NCBI GenBank assembly: GCA_964640065.1
Contig: CAZXIE010000058.1
Coordinates: forward strand, 1-20,685
Source of the DNA: JAJRXG01 sp964640065
Lineage (GTDB): Bacteria; Bacteroidota; Bacteroidia; Chitinophagales; Saprospiraceae
Reading direction: 5' to 3'
DNA length: 20,685 nt
Numbering within the stretch: position 1 is the first letter of the stretch; each line of letters opens with the position of its first letter. The notes under the pieces were generated by a model. The model was not told the DNA's origin. It saw only the letters and a list, made by a program, of their open reading frames with translations, and did no database searches. Made by a program: the position numbers and the translations under genes. Below are positions 14,848 through 20,685 of this stretch, one piece after another.

Positions 14848-17226
14848 TTATGCTTGGTTATCAAAATAACCTACAGCCTTTAGTTCCTTATATAGTTTGA
14901 AAGGTGTACATGGTATCTCGAGGTGCTCGATCCCAAGATGCGCTACGGCATCGACGATAGCATTGATGATCGCTGGTGGAGCTCCGACAGTAGGTGATTC
15001 TCCGACACCTTTGGCACCGATAGGGTGGTGAGGTGACGGTGTGATCGTGTGTCCAGTCTCCCAGTGAGGGGACTCGACAGCAGTCGGAACTAAGTAGTCC
15101 ATGAATGTACCGTTCAGGATATTTCCTGATTCGTCATAGATGAGTTCCTCATACATCGCTGGTGCGATACCCTGCGTAAGACCGCCATGTACTTGCCCTT
15201 GGACGATCATCGGGTTGATGATATTACCACAGTCATCTATCGCTACAAATCTGCGGACCTTGATGTCGCAAGTCTCTGGATCTATATCGACGATGCAGAT
15301 ATATGCCCCTGACGGAAATGTCAGGTTAGGCGGATCATAGTAATGCGTTGCTTCAAATCCTCCCTCCATCCCTGGTGGATGATTAGTGTATGCTGCGAAG
15401 ACAAGTTCTTGTATGGTCTTCGCCTTTTCTGGCGCTCCTTTTACAAAGAATTTACCAGGCTCCCACTCAAGATCTTCTTCACTTACTTCGAGCAAAAACG
15501 CTGCTATCTTCTTGGCCTTGTCTCTCAACTTTCTTGCTGCCATAGCTGCTGCCGCTCCTGCCGTCGGTGTACTTCTACTCGCGTAGGTGCCTAGCCCATA
15601 AGGCGCTGTATCAGTATCTCCTTCTTCGATCTGTATATGCTCCATCGGTATGCCAAGCTCTTCAGCGATGATCTGCGCGTAGGTCGTCTCATGACCTTGT
15701 CCTTGCGACTTCGTACCAAATCTAGCGATGGCTTTACCTGTCGGATGAACCCTGATCTCGGCACTGTCAAACATCTTGATGCCAAGGATATCAAAGTCCT
15801 TAGAAGGTCCAGCCCCTACCACTTCCGTAAATGTTGATATGCCGATACCCATCAACCTACCTTCTCTTCGTGCAGCTGCTTGCTCTACTCTGAACTCATC
15901 ATAGTTGATGGCATCCATCGCTTTCTTTAAGCCAGCATGGTAGTCACCGCTATCGTATGACCATCCCGTAGGAGAGGCCCATGGGAAGTCTTCCTTCTTG
16001 ATGAAGTTTTCCATCCTAAGTTGAGCTGGATCTTTTCCAACTTTCTTAGCAAATATATCCGTCACACGTTCGATTGCATGGACAGCTTCTGTAACTCTAA
16101 AAGAACATCTATACGCAACACCTCCTGGTGGCTTGTTAGTATATACGGCATCCGCCTCCATGTAGGCGGCATTATAATCATATGATCCTGTACCAATCGA
16201 GAAGAGTCCTGTTGGAAATTTTGATGGATTAGCAGCTGCGTCAGTGTAGCCATGATCGGCTAGTACTTTAAATCTTGTAGCTTGTATCTTTCCATCTTTT
16301 GTGCCTGCCATCTCTGCTGTGATATGATAGTCGCGAGCAAAGGAATCGGCTTGTAGATTTTCAGATCGGTCTTCTATCCACTTGATAGGTGCACCTGTCA
16401 AAAAGGACACCGCGATAGCAATCACATATCCTGGATATACAGGTACCTTGCCACCAAATCCACCTCCGATATCTGGAGAGATGACACGTACTTTTTCTTC
16501 AGTCAGACCCACATGCCCAGCTACGAGTGCGATGACCGTTCTGATGGCATGAGGTGCTTGTGTAGTCATGTACATCGTAAGATGATTTTCTACCTTATCA
16601 TAGGCCGCTACGCATCCGCAAGTCTCTATCGAAGCCACGTGTATACGTGGTATATGCATCTGTTGTTTGACAGTGATATCTGCATTGTTAAAGATGTCAT
16701 CTGTCTTTTCCTTATCACCCACCTTCCAGTTCCAGATGTGGTTATCTGTCTTACCTTCCTTGTCTGATCTGAGCACTGGTGCATCCGTATCGAGTGCCTT
16801 GAATGGATCCATCACAGGGTCCATAGGTTCGTACTCGACCATCACAGCTTCCTTACCGTCTCGTGCTGTGTACCTATCTGTTGCTATAACAGCTGCTACT
16901 TCTTGGGCCTGATACATCACTGTATCTGTCGGAAGTACCATCTGAGTATCTGACATCAAGGTCGGCATCCAGTGGAGGTTGTATTTTTCTAAGTCTTTAC
17001 CGGTTACTACGGCGATGACTCCTGGGATCTCTAATGCCTTGGAGGCATCTATGCTTTTAATCTTCGCATATGCATATGGACTTCTGACGATGTCCATGTG
17101 TAACATGCCCGGCAGCTTCACATCATCTACATAATTCCCTTTGCCTTGTATGAAGCGAGCATCTTCTTTCCGCTTCTTGGAGTGGCCCATGCCACCGATT
17201 TCTTTTGAAGTTTTGCACTTTATCAT
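14848..17226 (-). CDS. coxL: CoxL: form I molybdenum-copper CO dehydrogenase large subunit
   Basis: A 792-residue catalytic subunit of aerobic CO dehydrogenase, which oxidises CO with water to CO2 at a Mo-S-Cu centre. The active-site loop is VAYRCSFR with Cys374 as the copper ligand; AYxCSFR defines form I, whereas form II enzymes read AYRGAGR. Other molybdenum-cofactor signatures are DIGGGFGGKVPVYPGY, GTKSQGQGHETTYAQI, EEGDTDTAPYGLGTYASRST and HPIGAKGVGESP, with Glu743 as the likely catalytic base. The N-terminal hammerhead domain starts around DARFIQGKGNYVDDV. Long stretches, from memory, closely follow the Oligotropha protein, and length is normal. It starts 25 bases after coxS. A second Met at residue 13 is an alternative start. 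The cluster has no other molybdenum hydroxylase, so this is not a purine enzyme. Confidence 0.96.
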   Translation of the reverse strand: MIKCKTSKEIGGMGHSKKRKEDARFIQGKGNYVDDVKLPGMLHMDIVRSPYAYAKIKSIDASKALEIPGVIAVVTGKDLEKYNLHWMPTLMSDTQMVLPTDTVMYQAQEVAAVIATDRYTARDGKEAVMVEYEPMDPVMDPFKALDTDAPVLRSDKEGKTDNHIWNWKVGDKEKTDDIFNNADITVKQQMHIPRIHVASIETCGCVAAYDKVENHLTMYMTTQAPHAIRTVIALVAGHVGLTEEKVRVISPDIGGGFGGKVPVYPGYVIAIAVSFLTGAPIKWIEDRSENLQADSFARDYHITAEMAGTKDGKIQATRFKVLADHGYTDAAANPSKFPTGLFSIGTGSYDYNAAYMEADAVYTNKPPGGVAYRCSFRVTEAVHAIERVTDIFAKKVGKDPAQLRMENFIKKEDFPWASPTGWSYDSGDYHAGLKKAMDAINYDEFRVEQAAARREGRLMGIGISTFTEVVGAGPSKDFDILGIKMFDSAEIRVHPTGKAIARFGTKSQGQGHETTYAQIIAEELGIPMEHIQIEEGDTDTAPYGLGTYASRSTPTAGAAAAMAARKLRDKAKKIAAFLLEVSEEDLEWEPGKFFVKGAPEKAKTIQELVFAAYTNHPPGMEGGFEATHYYDPPNLTFPSGAYICIVDIDPETCDIKVRRFVAIDDCGNIINPMIVQGQVHGGLTQGIAPAMYEELIYDESGNILNGTFMDYLVPTAVESPHWETGHTITPSPHHPIGAKGVGESPTVGAPPAIINAIVDAVAHLGIEHLEIPCTPFKLYKELKAVGYFDNQA

Positions 17227-17251
17227 GTGTCTATTTCTTTATGGTGGTGGA

Positions 17252-17755
17252 CTAAACGAATTCTGGTTCTGTGGATGGTAGTTCTTTACCTGCTTGCTTC
17301 GCAGCAGCCCACTGTATCGCTTTTACGATGTTGTTATATCCTGTACATCTACAGAGATTACCTGATATGCCCCAGCGGATTTCTTCTTCCGTTGGATCTG
17401 GATTTTGCTCTAGTAGTTCGACTGCGCGCATCATCACACCTGGTGTGCAGAACCCGCAGTGTAAGGCATGGTTGAGGTGAAATCCCTCTTGTATCGGATG
17501 AAGACCTTCTGTCGTTGCAAGCCCTTCTACAGTAGCGATCTCCGCACCATCTGCTTGTATGGCGAGTAGGGTACAGGACTTTGCTGATTTTCCATTGATG
17601 AGGATGGTGCAAGCACCGCAGCTTGAAGTGTCACATCCTATGTGTGTCCCTGTTAGGGATATACTTTCTCTGATGGCATGTACTAGCAGTGTTCTTGGTT
17701 CTACGTCTATCGTATGTGCTGTACCATTTACCGTGAGTGTTATTGTCTTTGTCAT
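17252..17755 (-). CDS. coxS: CoxS: 2Fe-2S small subunit of CO dehydrogenase
   Basis: A 167-residue iron-sulfur subunit carrying electrons from the molybdenum site to FAD. The plant-ferredoxin-type N-terminal cluster is bound by Cys41, 46, 49 and 61 (GCDTSSCGACTIL ... KSC). The C-terminal helical cluster is bound by Cys100, 103, 135 and 137 (HCGFCTPGVMM and LCRCTGY). All eight ligands are present and length is typical. It lies 12 bases after coxM and 25 bases before coxL, in the M-S-L order of form I enzymes. The start ATG opens directly with the beta-strand KTITLTVNG. Confidence 0.96.
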   Translation of the reverse strand: MTKTITLTVNGTAHTIDVEPRTLLVHAIRESISLTGTHIGCDTSSCGACTILINGKSAKSCTLLAIQADGAEIATVEGLATTEGLHPIQEGFHLNHALHCGFCTPGVMMRAVELLEQNPDPTEEEIRWGISGNLCRCTGYNNIVKAIQWAAAKQAGKELPSTEPEFV

Positions 17756-17767
17756 CTTATTCTGTTT

Positions 17768-18631
17768 TTAGGCTCTTGAGATAGCTTTGTTAATCATCCT
17801 TTTGGTGATCACTTTTACGAGATGTCTTTTATAGTCTTCGTCTCCCCTGAGGTCCGACGATGGGTTACAATCTTCAGAGGCATACTGTGCGGCTTGATTG
17901 ATAGTCGCTTCATCAAGTTGGCTTCCTACGAGTGCTTGTTCTGATCTGCTTGCTCTGAGAGGAGTGGCATTTACATTAGTGAGACCGATGCCCGCACTAG
18001 TACATGTACCACTTGCATCGAGCTGTATACGCACAGCGACTCCGGCCGTGGCATAGTCACCAACCTTTCGTTCTGCCTTATGATAGGCTGTGCCATAACG
18101 TCCTTGAGCAGCGGGTATCTTTATCTCTGTGAGGATCTCTCCATGCTCTACGGCGGTCGTGTAAAATCCATGGAAGAAGTCATCTATACCTACCGTCCTT
18201 TTTCCAGACTGCGCGGTGATCTCCACTTCGGCTTGTAATGCAATCATGACTGCTGGATGATCATTAGCGGCATCGCCATGTGCTAGGTTGCCACCGATGG
18301 TCCCAAAGTTTCTCACTTGAGGGTCTGCGATGAGCTTAGTTGCGTCCATGAAGATGTGATACTTAGATGCGATCAAGTCCGAGTGTTCGACTTCCGCCTC
18401 TCGTGTCATCGCACCTATCTTGAGATAGCCGTCTTCTTCTTTTACGTATGATAGGTTAGGGATGCCCTTGAGATCTATGAGATGTGTAGGAGAAGCAAAT
18501 CTCAACTTCATCATCGGGATAAGACTATGTCCACCCGCCAAGATCTTGGCATCATCGCCATACTGATGTAGCAAGCTGATGGCCTCGTCTATAGTCGAGG
18601 GTGAGTCATAAGCAAAGTTTTCTGCTATCAT
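17768..18631 (-). CDS. coxM: CoxM: FAD-binding medium subunit of CO dehydrogenase
   Basis: A 287-residue flavoprotein subunit that passes electrons from the 2Fe-2S clusters onwards to the quinone pool. The two FAD-binding signatures are complete: AGGHSLIPMMKLR at 32-44 and TIGGNLAHGDAAND at 111-124, characteristic of CO dehydrogenase medium subunits. The C-terminal half matches the CO_deh_flav_C domain (IGLTNVNATPLRASRSEQAL). Its ATG overlaps the TGA of the upstream membrane-protein gene by four bases (ATGA), so the two are translationally coupled. coxS follows after 12 bases. Confidence 0.95.
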   Translation of the reverse strand: MIAENFAYDSPSTIDEAISLLHQYGDDAKILAGGHSLIPMMKLRFASPTHLIDLKGIPNLSYVKEEDGYLKIGAMTREAEVEHSDLIASKYHIFMDATKLIADPQVRNFGTIGGNLAHGDAANDHPAVMIALQAEVEITAQSGKRTVGIDDFFHGFYTTAVEHGEILTEIKIPAAQGRYGTAYHKAERKVGDYATAGVAVRIQLDASGTCTSAGIGLTNVNATPLRASRSEQALVGSQLDEATINQAAQYASEDCNPSSDLRGDEDYKRHLVKVITKRMINKAISRA

Positions 18632-19029
18632 GATTGAACTTTAGATTTTTGTTTAGAGAAAAGGTTTTCGATATAATTTATGAAGTACTGAAGACTGCCG
18701 TTATTCCAGATGGCAGTGATGATGATCAGCACTGACAGGTAATACGTTGTTTCACTGTACCAGTACAACTCACTGAGGATGAGACATGCTATACCTGTAA
18801 GCGCTATCGCGAGTGATATCAGCGTCTTTTTTCCTTTGTAGTTAAGCAGTATGCCTAAGATGATGAGCGCTGATAGACCTGCTAGAAAGTATACTGATTC
18901 GCCACCGGCATTAGGGTAGAGCATCTTGCCACTGCACATCGTCATCGCTCCTGAGTATGCCATTACACAGAATGGACATTTGGGCAGGATGATTATGAGG
19001 ATAGCCGAGAGCCATGAACCCTTTTGCAA
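18628..19029 (-). CDS. Small Cys/Met-rich four-helix membrane protein coupled to coxM
   Basis: A polytopic protein of 133 residues from the TTG at 19029, with about four hydrophobic segments. The first ends in PKCPFCVMAYSGAMTMCSGKM, giving a CxxC (Cys18, Cys21) plus Cys32 and Met23, 29, 31 and 36, a soft-metal ligand set. It resembles MerC-like or other small Cys-bearing membrane proteins of Bacteroidota, but I cannot assign a family. There is no ATG: the frame is open upstream to a TAG at 19111-19113 and adds more Cys and Lys (SCKSKYKNCSKLKLP), so the true start may be a rare codon upstream. Its TGA overlaps the coxM start, placing it in the cox operon. A copper-import or redox role is inference. 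Confidence 0.7.
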   Translation of the reverse strand: MQKGSWLSAILIIILPKCPFCVMAYSGAMTMCSGKMLYPNAGGESVYFLAGLSALIILGILLNYKGKKTLISLAIALTGIACLILSELYWYSETTYYLSVLIIITAIWNNGSLQYFINYIENLFSKQKSKVQS

Positions 19030-19136
19030 GGGTAACTTTAGTTTTGAGCAGTTTTTATACTTGCTCTTACACGACTTATGATTGTTGGTCCCGTTGATAA
19101 TTAGGAAATTCTAGAGTTTCGTACGTTAAGAAACTA

Positions 19137-19151
19137 AACATACGATATGTT
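19137..19151. promoter_or_regulatory. Inverted repeat and possible -7 element upstream of the cox genes
   Basis: AACATA-CGA-TATGTT is a perfect inverted repeat with six-base arms, about 110 bases upstream of the membrane-protein start. On the minus strand it overlaps TATGTTTA (19142-19135), one base from the Bacteroidota -7 consensus TAnnTTTG. No convincing -33 TTG is seen at the usual spacing. It is a candidate operator and promoter for the coxMSL part of the cluster. Confidence 0.25.
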
Positions 19152-19222
19152 CATAGAATGACAGTATTAAATTCTACGTTCTATCAGAACTCGGACTTTT
19201 ATTGTTTAAAGAATTTTATCGC

Positions 19223-20323
19223 TTACGCAAATCTTTCATGTATTGTTCCTTCTCGATGCTTGAGGGCTTTGCCAGATCGATTTCTGAAGACCGAGAGGAT
19301 CTCGGCTAGGATAGATATCGCTATTTCCTCCGGGGTCTCAGCACCTATATCTAGGCCTACAGGGCTATGTAAGAATACCGTCTCAGAGAGCTGTCCAAGA
19401 CCTTCTTCATTTTGCATCTTAAGCATGCGCTTTTTAGGACCTAGCATACCCAAGTAGGGTGGCTTCTGCTCGAGTACGCGCTTGAGGATCGTGAGATCCC
19501 AGTTATAGTCATGCGACATCAGAAGTACTGAGGTGTACTCGTTGATGGGCACCTGCTCGTATTGCTCGTATTCTAAGACTTGCTTGGCTTTTTGAAAGGT
19601 AGACTTAGGCACCTTCTTCTTTCTACCTACGATATACACTTCCCAACCAAGCTCGTAGACTATACCGATGAGAGCGCTCACATCATAGTTGTCGCCGATG
19701 ATCACTAGCTTCATCTCAGGTCGGATGAACTCGAAGAGTAGCTTTAGGTCTGTTCCTGCCTGATCTTTGAGTGTAAATATCTGCGATCTTTTCTTTGTTC
19801 TTGTATCACTGATATGCTCTTCAAGGCTTTCATAGTTGAAGGCATGAAAGGCCTTGGTCTGCTGAAGTTCTTCTGCGAGGATTGATGCCCCAAGCAACTC
19901 TTGAGATGACCCAGCATCTATGATCGTTATAAGCACGGATGGAACTTCTTTGTCCTTGATCTTCTTTAGAGTTTCTATAGGATTGTTAGCAGCATCTGGC
20001 TGTATCGGTGTAAAGAGTACTTCGATCCTACCATTACATCCGAGGCCGACACCGATTTGATTAGCATCGTCATCCATGGTGTCATAGACGACATGACTTG
20101 GAGCATTGTTATAGATGGCCTTTTGCGATCTTCTGAGGGCATCACCTTCTAGACATCCACCGCTGATACCGCCGATCCATTGGCCATTACTGCTTACAAG
20201 CATGCGTGCTCCTATGCGCCGATAAGAGGACTCTTCGACACTGACTACTGTAGCTATCGCTATCTTCTCCTGTTCAAAATCAGTTGACTCATAGCGCTCG
20301 ATGATCTGACGGATCTCCTTCAT
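19223..20323 (-). CDS. XdhC/CoxI-family molybdenum-enzyme maturation protein
   Basis: A 366-residue XdhC-family protein of the kind that binds and delivers the sulfurated molybdenum cofactor to molybdenum hydroxylases. The N-terminal XdhC/CoxI domain has the signature WIGGISGGCLEGDAL and the second Cys motif GVGLGCNGRIEVLF. The C-terminal Rossmann domain has LVIIGDNYDVSALIGIVYELGW and ends with SPVGLDIGAETPEEIAISI. It differs from the coxF-like protein at the other end of the cluster: it is longer in the middle and has no YHS domain. It is the first clear gene of the cluster, but 193 bases separate it from the next gene, so it may be in a separate transcript. It could correspond to CoxI of other organisms. 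Confidence 0.92.
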   Translation of the reverse strand: MKEIRQIIERYESTDFEQEKIAIATVVSVEESSYRRIGARMLVSSNGQWIGGISGGCLEGDALRRSQKAIYNNAPSHVVYDTMDDDANQIGVGLGCNGRIEVLFTPIQPDAANNPIETLKKIKDKEVPSVLITIIDAGSSQELLGASILAEELQQTKAFHAFNYESLEEHISDTRTKKRSQIFTLKDQAGTDLKLLFEFIRPEMKLVIIGDNYDVSALIGIVYELGWEVYIVGRKKKVPKSTFQKAKQVLEYEQYEQVPINEYTSVLLMSHDYNWDLTILKRVLEQKPPYLGMLGPKKRMLKMQNEEGLGQLSETVFLHSPVGLDIGAETPEEIAISILAEILSVFRNRSGKALKHREGTIHERFA

Positions 20324-20394
20324 GTTACAATGTTAGGTGAAATGAATGGAAAATCAGAATGAGGTAATTCTCAAAAGAACAGACCTATCATCCT

Positions 20395-20685
20395 CTAATT
20401 TCTGACACCACTAATCACGCATATCTCAGCGTTGATCACAAGTTCGCCAGTATTCATATTTGTGATGCTAATTGCGAGAGGACCAAATAATTCATTATCA
20501 GTATTGAAAGATAACTCACCTGTTGCATCTAACAGTGCGGATATACTTTCCGTCGGCGTGTCAAAGGTGAATGGTCCGATATCCATATTGTTGAACACTA
20601 GATTATCATCCATTACTACAGCTCTCATTGGAAGAGAAAGGGGGGAGTTGATGAGTTGTAACTCAACTTCTGTGTCCGAGGATAA
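20395..20685 (-). CDS. Unidentified protein, C-terminal fragment
   Basis: The frame ends with TAG at 20395 and stays open to the right edge, so only the last 96 residues are seen. A Met at 20628 lies inside the open frame and is probably not the start. The text is acidic and beta-rich (FDTPTESISALLDATGELSF, PLAISITNMNTGELVI, ICVISGVRN), with a single Cys near the end, like the end of a secreted or surface beta-sandwich. I do not recognise a family. It reads towards the XdhC gene and stops 71 bases before it, so readthrough is possible, but a functional link to CO oxidation is not supported. Its GC is lower than that of the cox genes. Confidence 0.55.
   Translation of the reverse strand, partial: LSSDTEVELQLINSPLSLPMRAVVMDDNLVFNNMDIGPFTFDTPTESISALLDATGELSFNTDNELFGPLAISITNMNTGELVINAEICVISGVRN

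Noticed and set aside
14848..17226. Xanthine, aldehyde or form II CO dehydrogenase-like enzyme
   Set aside because: The active-site loop reads AYRCSFR with Cys, not AYRGAGR or purine-enzyme motifs, and the accessory gene set is that of CO dehydrogenase.
17227..17475. Plus-strand ORFs opposite coxS
   Set aside because: coxS has all eight iron-sulfur Cys ligands on the minus strand; the plus frames show no family features and are shadows.
19178..19190. Hairpin GTTCT/AGAAC after the XdhC gene
   Set aside because: The five-base stem with a three-base loop is too weak and lacks a T-run to be called a terminator.
1..20685. CRISPR arrays, tRNA or rRNA genes, insertion sequences, phage genes
   Set aside because: No regularly spaced repeats, cloverleaf-like sequences, transposase or integrase motifs were seen on either strand.

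Overview
The window looks like a chromosomal segment of a Bacteroidota bacterium, probably a marine or environmental Saprospiraceae/Chitinophagia-like lineage. This is inferred from a SusC/SusD pair, a long FG-GAP/ASPIC lipoprotein beside it, near absence of Shine-Dalgarno sequences, and moderate-to-low GC. No rRNA, tRNA, CRISPR array, insertion sequence or integrase gene was seen.

Left half, plus strand (1-8955): a carbohydrate-uptake locus. It holds the 3' end of a SusC-type TonB-dependent receptor, a SusD-type lipoprotein, a hairpin terminator, a 1023-residue FG-GAP/ASPIC-UnbV lipoprotein, a GH36-like (clan GH-D) alpha-galactosidase without signal peptide, and an SSS-family Na+/solute symporter. 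The apparent logic is capture and outer-membrane import by SusCD, inner-membrane import by the symporter, and cytoplasmic hydrolysis by the glycosidase. A Gfo/Idh/MocA oxidoreductase converges on the symporter with a 7-base gap. A stand-alone CheY-like receiver, preceded by a possible 39-residue ORF, lies upstream of it on the minus strand.

Right half, minus strand (20323 down to 10908): a long co-directional cluster for aerobic Mo-Cu carbon monoxide dehydrogenase. In transcription order it reads: XdhC-family protein; Cys/Met-rich small membrane protein; coxM (FAD subunit); coxS (2Fe-2S subunit); coxL (molybdenum subunit); hairpin; coxG (SRPBCC, membrane recruitment); coxD (MoxR AAA+ ATPase); a 56-residue unknown protein; coxE (VWA protein); and a coxF-like XdhC protein fused to a C-terminal YHS metal-site domain. 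CoxL has the motif VAYRCSFR, diagnostic of form I (true CO-oxidising) enzymes, and the M-S-L order is also that of form I. The cluster therefore predicts CO oxidation as an energy supplement in a carbohydrate-degrading bacterium.

The most unusual parts are the accessory genes: the XdhC-YHS fusion, the Cys/Met-rich membrane protein overlapping coxM, the small gene between coxD and coxE, and a terminator-like hairpin between coxL and coxG. The first two suggest a copper-handling branch of cofactor maturation. The window ends inside an unidentified partial gene on the minus strand.
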